Assembly: GCF_030766825.1 (NCBI RefSeq)
Contig: NZ_JASFDV010000034.1
Coordinates: 1 to 63,451, forward strand
Direction: 5' to 3'
From: Nocardiopsis sp. CC223A
GTDB taxonomy: Bacteria > Actinomycetota > Actinomycetes > Streptosporangiales > Streptosporangiaceae
Length of the DNA stretch: 63,451 bases
Positions 25,187 to 34,113 of this stretch are shown here, piece by piece. Below the pieces are notes generated by a model that was not told the origin of the DNA, searched no databases, and worked only from the letters and a program-made list of their open reading frames with translations. Position numbers and translations under genes: made by a program. The first letter of the stretch is position 1; each line of letters opens with the position of its first letter.

Positions 25187-25860
25187 TGGCACGACTTCTG
25201 CTGATCGAGGACGACCCCATGGTGCGGCGGGGTCTGGAACTGGCGCTGTCCCGGCACGGGCATGACGTCCGCACCACCGACACCGGTGAGGAGGGCCTGG
25301 CGGCCTTCCGGTCCGAGCCCCCGGACCTGGTGGTGCTCGACGTGATGCTGCCCGGGGTGGGCGGGTTCGAGGTGTGCCGCCGCATCCGCGAGCGGGGCGG
25401 CACCCCGGTGATCATCCTGACCGCGCTGGGCGACGACTTCGACGTGGTCGGCGGGCTGGAGGCGGGCGCGGACGACTATGTGGTCAAACCGGTGCAGCCC
25501 ACCGTGCTGGACGCGCGCGTGCGCGCCGTGCTGCGCCGCTCCCCCGGGGACGCCGAGGGGGTGCGCGTACACGGCGACCTGCGGGTGGACACCGCGACCC
25601 TGCTGGTGTCCCTGCGCGGTGAGCCGGTCGCGCTGACGCCGACCGAGCTGCGCCTGCTGCTGGTCCTGTCGCGGTCACCGGGCCGGGTGTTCAGCAGGCA
25701 GCAGTTGCTGGAGGAGGTGTGGGAGCACGACTACCTCGGCGACTCCCGACTGGTCGACAACTGCGTGCAGCGGCTGCGGGCCAAGATCGAACCGGCCGCG
25801 ACGGCCCCGAGGTACGTGCAGACGGTCCGGGGGTTCGGCTACCGGTTCGGGCCGCTGTGA
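25186..25860 (+). CDS. OmpR/PhoB-family response regulator
   Basis: This 224-residue protein has a receiver domain with acidic E9/D10, phosphoacceptor D52 (LVVLDVMLPG), T79 and K101 (VVKPVQ). A C-terminal winged helix follows (ALTPTELRLLLVLSRSPG; SRLVDNCVQRLRAKIE; VRGFGYRF). Translation from GTG 25186 fits a leaderless mRNA. Its stop overlaps the kinase start (GTGA). Targets are unknown, but the nearby surface-acting genes suggest envelope control. Confidence 0.92.
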   Translation: MARLLLIEDDPMVRRGLELALSRHGHDVRTTDTGEEGLAAFRSEPPDLVVLDVMLPGVGGFEVCRRIRERGGTPVIILTALGDDFDVVGGLEAGADDYVVKPVQPTVLDARVRAVLRRSPGDAEGVRVHGDLRVDTATLLVSLRGEPVALTPTELRLLLVLSRSPGRVFSRQQLLEEVWEHDYLGDSRLVDNCVQRLRAKIEPAATAPRYVQTVRGFGYRFGPL

Positions 25861-27296
25861 GGGCGCTCCGGCGGCCGCTCCCGCGCGGGCTGCGGTCCCG
25901 GCTGCTGACCGCGTTCGTGCTGGTGACCGTCCTGGGCGCCGTTGCGGCGGCCTGGTCGGGCGCCGGGTCGGCGGGTACCGCCCTGGTCTCCTCCCACCAG
26001 CAGCGCACCACCGAGGCGGTCGCCGGGAGCATCACCGCCGTCGCCCCGCAGCTGACCTACCCGCCCGACCGGGAGGCCCTGGACCGGCTCCGCCAGGCCG
26101 TCGGAGGCGACACCCTGGTGACCTACGGGGACCTGACCTCCACCGGCGTCTTCGACACCGGTCTGATCACCGACGAACTCCGCGGGGCGGTGCGCGACGG
26201 ACACCGGTCGGCCGCCCAGCGGATCACCGTGGACGGCCGGACCTGGCTGCTGGTGGGCACCCCGGTCATGGCCACCGCCCCCGACGGCACCCGCTCCCCG
26301 TCCGGGATCGAGGTCTACACCCTGCGCGACCTCGCCGCGGTGGAGCGCGAGGTCGACGGGTTGGTCCTGACGGCGGTCGCCACGGCCGCGGCCGCCCTGC
26401 CGCTGTCGGTGCTGCTGGCGCTGCTGGCCGCCCGCGGCGTCCTGCGGCCGGTGCGCGACCTGCGCGACACCGCCGGGGCACTGGCCGCCGGGGACCTGGG
26501 CGCCCGCGCCGAACCGCACGGCGCCGACGAACTGGCCGAGCTGGCCGTGGCCGTCAACGAGATGGCGGCCTCACTCCAGGAGTCCATGGCGGCCATGGAA
26601 CGGATGCAGGCCGACGCCCGCAGGTTCGTCGCGGACGTCTCCCACGAGCTGCGCACCCCCCTGAGCACACTGGCGGCGGTGGTGGAGGTGCTGGAGTCCT
26701 CGGCGGAGGGCACGGACGACGACACCCGCGAGTCGGCGCGCATGGCCATCAGCGAGACGCACCGCCTGATCCGCCTGGTGGAGGACCTGATGGAGGTGTC
26801 GCGCCTGGACGCCGGTACCGCGCGGCTGCGCGCCGAACCGGTCGACGCGGCCGCGGCCGTCCGCGACTGCCTGCGGCTGCGGGGCTGGTCGGAGCGGGTC
26901 GAGGTGGCGGCGCCGGAGGGGATCGTGCTGCGGCTGGACCGCCGCAGGCTGGACGTCATCCTGGCCAACCTGGTCGGCAACGCGCTGCGGCACGGGGCGC
27001 CGCCGGTGCGGGTGGAGGTGCACCGCCTGCCCGGCGGGGTGCGCGTCACCGTCACCGACCACGGTCCCGGGCTGGGCGGGGACGTGCTGCCGCGGGTGTT
27101 CGACCGCTTCTACAAGGCGGACGAGTCCCGCACCCGCACCCCGGGCAGCGGGCTGGGCCTGGCGATCGCCCGGGAGAACGCGCGCCTGCACGGGGGCGAC
27201 CTCACCGCGTCCGACACCGGGTCCGGGGCGCGCTTCGACCTGGTGCTGCCCGACCGGGGGGAAGGGGAAGAAGACGAAGAGGAGGGTGGGCGATGA
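25857..27296 (+). CDS. Sensor histidine kinase
   Basis: The protein has 479 residues from GTG 25857. Transmembrane segments at about 15-37 and 168-192 enclose an extracellular domain of some 130 residues. A HAMP linker follows (RGVLRPVRDLRDTAGALAAGD), then the phosphorylated His263 in DVSHELRTPLS and ATP-binding motifs NLVGNALRHG, DHGPGLG and GSGLGLAIA. The C-terminus is an acidic tail. It phosphorylates the preceding regulator. The lipoprotein gene downstream overlaps its stop. Confidence 0.92.
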   Translation: MRALRRPLPRGLRSRLLTAFVLVTVLGAVAAAWSGAGSAGTALVSSHQQRTTEAVAGSITAVAPQLTYPPDREALDRLRQAVGGDTLVTYGDLTSTGVFDTGLITDELRGAVRDGHRSAAQRITVDGRTWLLVGTPVMATAPDGTRSPSGIEVYTLRDLAAVEREVDGLVLTAVATAAAALPLSVLLALLAARGVLRPVRDLRDTAGALAAGDLGARAEPHGADELAELAVAVNEMAASLQESMAAMERMQADARRFVADVSHELRTPLSTLAAVVEVLESSAEGTDDDTRESARMAISETHRLIRLVEDLMEVSRLDAGTARLRAEPVDAAAAVRDCLRLRGWSERVEVAAPEGIVLRLDRRRLDVILANLVGNALRHGAPPVRVEVHRLPGGVRVTVTDHGPGLGGDVLPRVFDRFYKADESRTRTPGSGLGLAIARENARLHGGDLTASDTGSGARFDLVLPDRGEGEEDEEEGGR

Positions 27297-27769
27297 GGCG
27301 CCTGGGAGCGGCGGCCGTGGTGCTCGCCCTGGTCACGTCCTGCGGGAGCGGTCCCGCCGAGGTCGTCGACGGCGGTCCGGCCCCGACGGGTGTGGCGTCC
27401 GGGGTCCCCCTGTACTTCCTCGACGGGCAGGGGGAGCTGGTGCTCCAGGTGCGGGACACCGGCCGCCTGGGGTCGATCTCCGAGGCGATGTCCCTGCTGC
27501 TCTCGGGGCCGGGCGACTCCGATCTGGGCACCGGGATCGACGCCACCGGCGCCCAGCGCATGGGAGTGACCGTGCGGGAGGACGTGATCGAGCTGATGAC
27601 ACCGCTGGCCGCCGACGAGGTCACCCCGGCGGGGATCGACCAGATCGTGTGCACGGCCCTGGCGGTGCACGTGCAGTCGGGCGGGTCGCCGGACACCGGG
27701 GTGCGGGTCCGCTTCACCCTGGACACCCCGGAGTCGGACGAGGTCCGCCGCTGCCCGGTGACCGGCTGA
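27293..27769 (+). CDS. Lipoprotein with GerMN-like domain
   Basis: This 158-residue protein has a short signal ending in lipobox LVTSC (Cys17). The rest resembles the GerMN domain (VPLYFLDGQGELVLQVRD; MSLLLSGP; TPAGIDQIVCTALA). It overlaps the kinase stop by ATGA. Lipoproteins co-encoded with sensor kinases, such as LpqB with MtrB, often modulate the sensor from outside; that role here is inference. The following 185 bp to the acyltransferase stop shows no gene. Confidence 0.78.
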   Translation: MRRLGAAAVVLALVTSCGSGPAEVVDGGPAPTGVASGVPLYFLDGQGELVLQVRDTGRLGSISEAMSLLLSGPGDSDLGTGIDATGAQRMGVTVREDVIELMTPLAADEVTPAGIDQIVCTALAVHVQSGGSPDTGVRVRFTLDTPESDEVRRCPVTG

Positions 27770-27954
27770 CCGCCCCGTTCAGGGCCGACCGGCCGGGTGG
27801 TCGGGGGCCCGGGATGCTCCCATGAGGTCACGGACACCCGTCCGGTCGCGTGCGGCGGCTCCTCCGAGCGGGTCGGCGAATCCCCTGGAGGGCAGCCGGT
27901 GGGCGTCGGTCGCGGTCCGTGGGGCGGAGCCGTCGGAGAGGCCGCCGCGCATCC

Positions 27955-29199
27955 TCACGGTCGGTCCAGGGCGGTGACGTCCACGGCGGGCGGCGCCGGG
28001 ACGGGGACCGCGGCCCACAGCACGGCCAGGGCGACCATGACCGCGGCGAACGCGGCCGCGCCCCGGCGGCCGGTGGCCCATCGGGCGCGGAAGCGGATCG
28101 GGTCCTCGACCAGGTGGGTGGAGAGCGCCGCCAGGGCGACCGACACCGCGCACACCGCGGCCGTCCACCACCACCCGGTCAGGCCGGTGGCCTCGGGGGA
28201 CAGCAGCACGATGACCGGCCAGTGCCACAGGTAGAGGCTGTAGGAGATCGTCCCCGCCCACCTCAGTGGTCCGGCGGCCAGGACCCGGGCCACCAGGCCT
28301 TCCGGGGCCCGTGCGCACAGTCCGATGAGCACGGTGCAGGCCAGCGCGTGCACGAAGAGCCCGCCGCCGTAAAGCCAGGTGGCGGTCGTCCCGTCGGCGA
28401 TCAGCCACAGCACGGCGATCACCGCCGCCGCCAGTGCGGTCGCCGCCGCGGCGGCCCGCGGGGCCCGATCGGCCAGACGGTCCAGCCGCTCCCGCACCGG
28501 TGGCGCGGCGGCCAGCGCGCCCAGCAGCAGGGAGAAGGCGCGGGTGTCGGTGCCGGTGTAGACCCGGGTGGGGTCGGCGGGGTCGACCAGGAGAGCCATC
28601 GCCAGCACGGAGGCGGTGCCCAGGCACGCCGCGAGCACCGCGACCGCCGTCGCCGTCCCGCGCCGGGCGATCCGGCCGCCGGAGAGTGCGGCCAGGGCCA
28701 GGAGCAGCGGCCACAGCAGGTAGAACTGCTCCTCCACCGCGATGCTCCACAGGTGCCCGAAGACGCGTTCCTCACCGAACCGGTCCCAGTACCCGGCCGA
28801 CGAGGCGAGCAGGTGCCAGTTGACCAGGTTCGCCTGCACCCACGGGCCGTCGGCGAGCGTGCTGCGCACCAGGCCGGGCGGTCCCGCGGCCCGGACCGCG
28901 AGGGTGACGCAGACCAGCATGAGCGCCAGCGCGGGGAGCAGGCGGCGCAGCCGGCGCCCCCAGAAGGCGAGGAGGTCGACCCGGCCGGTCGCCGCGACCT
29001 CGCGCAGCAGCAGACCGGTGATCAGGTAGCCGGACAGGACGAAGAACAGGTCGACGCCGAGGAAGCCCCCGGCCAGGTGGCCGGTGTGGAAGAGCAGGAC
29101 GCCGACGACCGCGGCGCCCCGCAGGCCGTCCAGGGCGGCCAGGTGTCCCCTGCGGCCGGACGGGGGTCGGTCGGCCACGGCCGAAAGGTCTGGTCTCAT
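27955..29199 (-). CDS. Acyltransferase-3 family membrane protein (OafA-like)
   Basis: This 414-residue protein has ten or more membrane segments. The family motifs are LDGLRGAAVVGVLLFHTGHLAGGFLGVDLFFVLSGYLIT (catalytic His in LFHTG) in order, RRLRRLLPAL, HLWSIAVEEQFYLLWP and the late SYSLYLWHWPV. It moves acyl groups across the membrane to surface glycans. It lacks a fused SGNH domain, which the lipoprotein encoded at 24300 could supply. ATG 29199 is preceded by a weak purine stretch. Confidence 0.9.
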   Translation of the reverse strand: MRPDLSAVADRPPSGRRGHLAALDGLRGAAVVGVLLFHTGHLAGGFLGVDLFFVLSGYLITGLLLREVAATGRVDLLAFWGRRLRRLLPALALMLVCVTLAVRAAGPPGLVRSTLADGPWVQANLVNWHLLASSAGYWDRFGEERVFGHLWSIAVEEQFYLLWPLLLALAALSGGRIARRGTATAVAVLAACLGTASVLAMALLVDPADPTRVYTGTDTRAFSLLLGALAAAPPVRERLDRLADRAPRAAAAATALAAAVIAVLWLIADGTTATWLYGGGLFVHALACTVLIGLCARAPEGLVARVLAAGPLRWAGTISYSLYLWHWPVIVLLSPEATGLTGWWWTAAVCAVSVALAALSTHLVEDPIRFRARWATGRRGAAAFAAVMVALAVLWAAVPVPAPPAVDVTALDRP

Positions 29200-29270
29200 G
29201 GCGCCGAGGTTTCCGGACCCGTGTCCGGGGACCGTCCGCGCCGTGTACCGGTCGTGTCGCAGATGGGCGG

Positions 29271-29298
29271 GCGCCGTCCCGGGCCGGGGCCCGGGACG
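29271..29298. terminator. Long perfect palindrome
   Basis: GCCGTCCCGGGCC (29271-29283) is exactly matched by GGCCCGGGACGGC (29286-29298). It lies between the start of the acyltransferase gene and the end of the DinB-like gene on the same strand, so it most likely terminates the DinB-like transcription unit. Confidence 0.6.
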
Positions 29299-29382
29299 GC
29301 GGTGGTGGCCGTTCCCTCACGCCACCGGTTCCGCCGATGCCCTCGGATCGAAGACCGCTCGGACGACCGCCCCCGCCGGGGA

Positions 29383-29877
29383 TCAGCGACCGGTGCGGCC
29401 GTCGGTCAGCTCGCGGAGGATGTCGAGGTGGCCCGCGTGGCGGCCGGTCTCCTCGATCATGTGCGCCAGTGCCCACCGCATCGACGGCGCGGGCCCGCCC
29501 GGGCTCCCCGCGTGGGCGGGCCGGTCGAGGTCCGCGCACGCGGCGACGGCCCGGTCGGCGGCGGCGACCGCCTCGCGGTACCCGCGGACGACGTCCCGTG
29601 CGCTCCGCCCCGGGGCGACGTGGAAGGTGGCCGACCAGTCGCGGGGCCGCTCCCCCAGGAAGACGAAGCGTTCGACGTGGGCCAGGTGCTCGATGAGCCC
29701 GAGGAGATTGGTGCCCGAGGGCACCCCGGGGGTCCGCAGGTCCCGCTCCGGTACCCCGTCCACCTTGGCCAGGGCGCTCTCGCGCAGGTAGTCCAGGAAC
29801 CCGGTGAGCACCTCCTTCTCCCCGGGCCCGGTCCGGGGCGGCGGCCGGTCCCGGCGGCGCGGTTCCGCGGCGCTCAC
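29383..29877 (-). CDS. DinB/DUF664-family protein
   Basis: The protein has 164 residues from GTG 29877, which overlaps the stop of the preceding methyltransferase. The four-helix bundle is recognisable by LLGLIEHLAHVERF, SMRWALAHMIEETGRHAGHLDILREL and the spaced His residues that bind a divalent metal (in EHLAHVE, HMIEETGRHAGH). Members include mycothiol- or bacillithiol-dependent S-transferases and proteins of unknown role. Translational coupling with the methyltransferase suggests a shared function. Confidence 0.82.
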   Translation of the reverse strand: MSAAEPRRRDRPPPRTGPGEKEVLTGFLDYLRESALAKVDGVPERDLRTPGVPSGTNLLGLIEHLAHVERFVFLGERPRDWSATFHVAPGRSARDVVRGYREAVAAADRAVAACADLDRPAHAGSPGGPAPSMRWALAHMIEETGRHAGHLDILRELTDGRTGR

Positions 29878-30548
29878 GTGCGCCCGCCCCCGTCCGCGCG
29901 GCGGGCCGCCACCACGGTGTCGAGCACCGTCGCGGTCCGCCCGTCGGGCCCGCGGGCGATCCGCGGACGCCCCTCGCACATCAGACGGGTCCAGCCGTTC
30001 CCGAGGGCGAGCGAGTGCCACAGGTCCTCGGCACTCGGATGGTCGTCACGCTGTTCCCAGGACCAGGGGGCGCTGGAACCGTGGTCGACGACGGTCAGCA
30101 CCCCGCCGTCGGCCACGGACCGCGCCGCCCGGCGCAGCACCGCGTCGCGGTCGAGGTCCACCAGGGTGTGGAAGTAGTTCGCGTACACGAGGTCCCACCG
30201 CCCGGCTCCGGGCGCGGACCGGGCCAGGTCGTGCCGTTCCACGGCGAGTCGGTCCCCGAGGCCGGCGCGGCGGGCCCGCTCGGCCAGTGCGGACAGGGCG
30301 TGCTCCGCGATGTCGACGGCGGTGACGTGCCAGCCCGCGGCGGCGAGCCACAGGGCGTCCCCGCCGCGGCCGCAGGCGAGTTCGAGCGCCCGGGGCGTGC
30401 CCGCGGGGGGCGGCACGAGGGACAGTTCGCCGATCAGGGCGGTGAAGGCCGGGTTGGGTGTCGGCAGCGGCCCCGACGGGTCGTCGTCGCGGTACCGCTG
30501 CTCCCAGAACCCGCGGCCGGACGGGGATGTGGTCGTATCTGGTTCCAT
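29874..30548 (-). CDS. SAM-dependent methyltransferase, class I
   Basis: The protein has 224 residues from ATG 30548; the longer frame upstream is shadow. Motif I is LELACGRGGDALWLAAAGWHVTAVDI, motif II YANYFHTLVDLD and motif III GGVLTVVDHG (each as a family block). The fold resembles small-molecule (thiopurine/tellurite-type) methyltransferases. The substrate is unknown. The gene precedes and overlaps the DinB-like gene, and the XRE-cupin regulator lies just upstream on the same strand. Confidence 0.85.
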   Translation of the reverse strand: MEPDTTTSPSGRGFWEQRYRDDDPSGPLPTPNPAFTALIGELSLVPPPAGTPRALELACGRGGDALWLAAAGWHVTAVDIAEHALSALAERARRAGLGDRLAVERHDLARSAPGAGRWDLVYANYFHTLVDLDRDAVLRRAARSVADGGVLTVVDHGSSAPWSWEQRDDHPSAEDLWHSLALGNGWTRLMCEGRPRIARGPDGRTATVLDTVVAARRADGGGRT

Positions 30549-30619
30549 GCCGCCATGGTGGGCGCGCCCGCGTCCGCCGCGCACGCTTTCTTGCGGATGT
30601 GCAAGAGCGCGGCGGCTCC

Positions 30620-31204
30620 TCACGCCCCGTGCAGGTGGATGCGCTCGCCCTGGGTCCCGAAGATCGCGATGACCTCCGCGGTGGCCGATTCGGCGGGGTT
30701 GCCGATCCAGTGCGGGAGCCGGGTGTCGAACTCGGCCGCCTCCCCGGCGCCCAGCAGCAGGTCCTGCTCGGCGCCCAGGAGCAGCCGGACGGTCCCGGAG
30801 AGCACGTAGAACCACTCGTGGCCCTCGTGGGTGCGCAGCTCGGGCGCGGGGAGCGTCCGGGCGGGCGGGTAGACGACCTTGTAGGCCTGCACCCCGCCCG
30901 CGCGCCGGGTGAGCGGGACGAACGTGAGGCCGAAGCGGCGCACCGGACGCAGGTGCACCCGCGGGTCGCCCACCGGGGGCGCGTCCACGAGTTCGTCGAT
31001 CGGCACCCGGTACACGCGCGAGAGCGGCAGCAGCTGGCCCAGGGTGGGGTGCAGTCGCCCGGTCTCCAGCCGCGACAGCGTGCTCTGGGTGATGCCGGTC
31101 CGCTCCGACAGCGCGGCGAGGGTCAACCGCGCCCCGGTGCGCAGCCGCCGCAGCCGCTCGCCCACGGCGCGCAGCACCGCGTCGTCGTCCCCGGTGTCGT
31201 TCAT
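30620..31204 (-). CDS. XRE-family regulator with cupin sensor domain
   Basis: This 194-residue protein has an N-terminal helix-turn-helix (GERLRRLRTGARLTLAALSERTGITQSTLSRLE, residues about 14-46 in sequence blocks) and a C-terminal cupin barrel with EGHEWFYVLSGTVRLLLG and FDTRLPHWIGN. This arrangement is common in one-component regulators that bind small organic ligands. It probably controls itself and the methyltransferase/DinB genes 72 bp downstream. Confidence 0.87.
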   Translation of the reverse strand: MNDTGDDDAVLRAVGERLRRLRTGARLTLAALSERTGITQSTLSRLETGRLHPTLGQLLPLSRVYRVPIDELVDAPPVGDPRVHLRPVRRFGLTFVPLTRRAGGVQAYKVVYPPARTLPAPELRTHEGHEWFYVLSGTVRLLLGAEQDLLLGAGEAAEFDTRLPHWIGNPAESATAEVIAIFGTQGERIHLHGA

Positions 31205-31307
31205 ATCGGCAATCTAGCGCGGCCCCGGCCGGGACCGGTGCAGGCCGGGGCGGTGGACCACGGCGCTCCCGATGCCCCCGGCCGCTCCGGTCACGAGGGC
31301 CGAGCGT

Positions 31308-31700
31308 TCACGCGCAGTCAGGGCACACCCCCGCGAACTCCAGTGAGTAGGCGAGCCCGGTGAAACCGGTCGACCGCTCGACCCGGGTGAGCACCGTGCG
31401 CAGCTCCCGCGCGTGCGGGACCTCCTGCGCGTGCCCGCAGACGCGGCAGAGCAGGTGGTGGTGGGAGGGGGTCTCGCACCGGCGGTAGAGGCGCTCGCCG
31501 TCCTCGGACTGGATGGTGTCGACCTCGCCCTCCCTCGCCAGCCGGTGCAGCGTCCGGTACACGGTGGACAGGCTGGGCGGGCGCTGCGGGCCGCCGCGGG
31601 AGTCCGCGATCAGGGCGTGGACCTCCTGGCAGCTGCGGAACCGGTCCTCCCGCCGCAGGGCGGCCAGCACCTCGCCGTCGTACCTGGACCCCGCACCCAT
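31308..31700 (-). CDS. zur: Fur-family repressor, Zur-like
   Basis: This 130-residue protein has a winged-helix domain (FRSCQEVHALI; PSLSTVYRTLHRLAREGEVDTI) and a metal-binding dimerisation domain. SHHHLLCRVCGHAQEV carries the His and CxxC residues, and the C-terminal CPDC supplies the second CxxC of the structural zinc site. That pattern, with the divergent Zur-box-controlled COG0523 gene, favours zinc sensing over iron. The symbol rests on context and motif, not on a search. Confidence 0.85.
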   Translation of the reverse strand: MGAGSRYDGEVLAALRREDRFRSCQEVHALIADSRGGPQRPPSLSTVYRTLHRLAREGEVDTIQSEDGERLYRRCETPSHHHLLCRVCGHAQEVPHARELRTVLTRVERSTGFTGLAYSLEFAGVCPDCA

Positions 31701-31852
31701 GTCACCGGACTCCCGGGCGGGCAGGGCTCGGGGGGCGGGGCGGGCTGTTCACATGTGCTCCTCGGGAAGGACGGGCCGATTGCCGGGGCGGGCGGCCGGT
31801 GGACCGGACGGGATGCGAGGAGTGGACAGCGGCCGCCCGCCCATGGAAGATT

Positions 31853-31869
31853 ATGATAACCGTTTTCAT
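31853..31869 (+). promoter_or_regulatory. Zur box over the promoter of the methyltransferase/COG0523 operon
   Basis: ATGATAAC-C-GTTTTCAT (31853-31869) is a 17-bp inverted repeat with one mismatch per arm, matching the Fur/Zur-type actinobacterial consensus. TATGAT (31852-31857), a likely -10, overlaps it. It lies in the divergent region next to the Zur-like gene, so zinc-dependent repression is likely. Confidence 0.8.
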
Positions 31870-31911
31870 TTTGGCAAGACGGAGTCCGCCCCCAACCCCT
31901 GGAGACATCCC

Positions 31912-32652
31912 GTGGCCGACCACGACGACCCCTACCGGCTCTCCGGCCGCTACCTGGACATCATGATCGCCGGGTGGTGGGACCACCACGGCGCGGCCGT
32001 CGCCGAGGCCCTGCGCGAACTGCCCCCGGGCTCCGGGCCCGTCGTGGACGCGGGCGCGGGCGGCGGGCAGGGCACCCGCCTCATCGCGCGCACCCTGCCC
32101 GACGTCCCGGTCCTGGCCGTGGAGCCCTCCCCCGTCCTGGTCGCGGTGCTGCTCTCCCGTGCCGCCGACGACCCCGGCCTGCGCGCCCGGGTCACCGTGG
32201 ACGGCGACGACCTGCTGGCCGCCGACCTGCCCGACCGCATCGGCGGCATGGTCATGGCCAACCTCATCGGGCACTTCAGCCCGCACGAGCGCGACCGCCT
32301 CTGGGAGGACCTGGCCCCGCGCCTGGCGCCGGGCGCCTTCGTCCTGCTCAACCTGCCCCGGCCGACCGAGCCCGAGCCGGTGGAACGGTCCCGGATGAGC
32401 GAGGTGACCGTGGGCGGGCGCACCTACGTGGGTTGGGCCGGGGCCGAGCCCGCCGGACCCGAACGCCTCACCTGGCACATGACCTACCAGACCTGCGAGG
32501 GCGACCGCGTCCTCTCCTCCGACGAGGTCCACTACGACTGGTGGACCGTCTCCGAGGCCGGGCTGCGCGCCGAGACCGCGCCCCACGGCCTGACCGTCGT
32601 CCCCCACGGCCCCGCCGAGGCGGACCTGTACAAGATCATCCGAGAGAGCTGA
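31912..32652 (+). CDS. SAM-dependent methyltransferase in Zur operon
   Basis: The protein has 246 residues from GTG 31912, with TGGAGA seven bases upstream; the longer frame would translate the Zur box. Motif I is VVDAGAGGGQGTRLIAR, followed by VLAVEPSPVL and MVMANLIGHFSPHERDRLW. It is a class I methyltransferase of unknown substrate. The stop is four bases from the COG0523 start, so the two proteins are made together under zinc limitation. Confidence 0.85.
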   Translation: MADHDDPYRLSGRYLDIMIAGWWDHHGAAVAEALRELPPGSGPVVDAGAGGGQGTRLIARTLPDVPVLAVEPSPVLVAVLLSRAADDPGLRARVTVDGDDLLAADLPDRIGGMVMANLIGHFSPHERDRLWEDLAPRLAPGAFVLLNLPRPTEPEPVERSRMSEVTVGGRTYVGWAGAEPAGPERLTWHMTYQTCEGDRVLSSDEVHYDWWTVSEAGLRAETAPHGLTVVPHGPAEADLYKIIRES

Positions 32653-32655
32653 CCC

Positions 32656-33867
32656 GTGAGCGCACCGACCGACCTGCCCGTGACCGTGCTGTCCGGTTTC
32701 CTCGGCGCGGGCAAGACGACCCTGCTCAACCACCTCCTGAGGAACCTGGACGGTCCCCGGGTGGCGGTGATCGTCAACGACATGAGCGAGATCAACATCG
32801 ACGCCGAGCTGGTCCGCGGCGAGGGACACCTGTCGCGGACCGACGAGCGCCTGGTGGAGATGACCAACGGCTGCATCTGCTGCACCCTGCGCGACGACCT
32901 GCTGGAAGAGGTCGCCCGCCTGGCCGGACAGGGCAGGTTCGACCACCTGCTCATCGAGTCCAGCGGGATCTCCGAGCCCATGCCCGTCGCGGCGACCTTC
33001 GCCGTCCCCGGGCCCGACGGCCGCCCCCTCCTGGAGGGCGCCCGCCTGGACACCATGGTGTCGGTGGTCGACGCCGCGAACTTCCTCACCGAACTCCACC
33101 GCGGCGACGACCTCGCCGACCGCGGGCTGGACGCCTACGAGGACGACGAGCGCACCGTCAGCGACCTGCTCGTCGACCAGGTGGAGTTCGCCGACGTCCT
33201 GCTCGTCACCAAGACCGACCTGGTCACCGCCCAGGAGGCCGACCGGGTGGAGGCCGCCGTGCGGCGCCTGAACCCGCTCGCCCGCGTCCTGCGCATCTCC
33301 CACGGGCGCGTCGACCCCGCCGAGCTGATCGGCGCGAACCTGTTCGACCTCGAACGGGCCTCCCGCGCCCCCGGCTGGGTGGCCGAGCTCAACGGCGACC
33401 ACGTCCCCGAGACCGAGGAGTACGGGATCTCCAGCCTGGTGTTCCGCGCCGACCGGCCCTTCCACCCCGAACGCCTGTGGAGGCTCGTCGAGACCGGGTT
33501 CGACGGCGACCGGTACGGCACCGTGTTGCGCACCAAGGGCTTCTTCTGGCTGGCGACCCGGGCCCGCACCACGGGCCTGTGGTCCCAGGCCGGACCGGTG
33601 GGCCGCTTCGAGCCGGCCGGGGTGTGGGACCCCGCCGACGGCCTCGCCCTCGGATACGCCCCCGAGGACCTGGCGGACACCGAGCGGGTGGAGCCCCGCC
33701 AGGAACTGGTGTTCATCGGCACCGCGCTCCGGCACGGCGACCTGGAGGAGGCCCTGCGCGCCTGCCTGCTCACCGATGGCGAGCTGGCGGCCCCCTGGGA
33801 GGCGCTGCCCGACCCGTTCCCGGAGTGGGACGTCCGCGGCCTGCACACGCACCACGCCCACACCTGA
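32656..33867 (+). CDS. COG0523 (CobW/YjiA) zinc-responsive GTPase
   Basis: The protein has 403 residues from GTG 32656. P-loop SGFLGAGKTTLL (about residues 13-24), the metal-binding CxCC motif in NGCICCTLRDDL, ESSGISEP, and NKxD replaced by TKTD in LLVTKTDLV are all present. The C-terminus ends in a His-rich tail (HTHHAHT). Zur-controlled members act as zinc chaperones during starvation. The Zur box upstream of the operon supports that role over cobalamin-related ones. Confidence 0.92.
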   Translation: MSAPTDLPVTVLSGFLGAGKTTLLNHLLRNLDGPRVAVIVNDMSEINIDAELVRGEGHLSRTDERLVEMTNGCICCTLRDDLLEEVARLAGQGRFDHLLIESSGISEPMPVAATFAVPGPDGRPLLEGARLDTMVSVVDAANFLTELHRGDDLADRGLDAYEDDERTVSDLLVDQVEFADVLLVTKTDLVTAQEADRVEAAVRRLNPLARVLRISHGRVDPAELIGANLFDLERASRAPGWVAELNGDHVPETEEYGISSLVFRADRPFHPERLWRLVETGFDGDRYGTVLRTKGFFWLATRARTTGLWSQAGPVGRFEPAGVWDPADGLALGYAPEDLADTERVEPRQELVFIGTALRHGDLEEALRACLLTDGELAAPWEALPDPFPEWDVRGLHTHHAHT

Positions 33868-34022
33868 ACGGACTCCGGCCGCCGAACAGGCGCCGCCCCC
33901 TTCCCGTCGGCCCCGGCGCCGACGAAGCCCGGCGGGAGGGGGAACCCCGGTCCCGGCCGGGACGTCCGTGTGCATGGGATCCCGCCGAAACCGCGGCTCG
34001 TGCAACGGACTTCCGAGTGATC

Positions 34023-34044
34023 TCCCAGGAGTACACTCCTGGGA
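34023..34044. promoter_or_regulatory. Perfect 22-bp palindrome upstream of the SARP-type regulator
   Basis: CCCAGGAGT (34024-34032) and ACTCCTGGG (34035-34043) flank a 2-bp centre, and the flanking T/A pair extends the symmetry. It lies 70 bp before the start of the AfsR-like gene and 155 bp after the COG0523 stop. The tight centre suits a dimeric DNA-binding protein better than a terminator, but both are possible. Confidence 0.6.
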
Positions 34045-34113
34045 TCCGAGTTACCGCTGTGCTCCCGCGTACCGGACGTACGGGCCTTCCCCCCAGTTCG
34101 TTCCAGCCCGGGA

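Noticed and set aside
24300..25415. A 371-residue SGNH protein from the longest frame
   Set aside because: The first 114 residues are Arg/Ser-rich shadow of the response-regulator gene; a lipoprotein start at 25073 fits far better.
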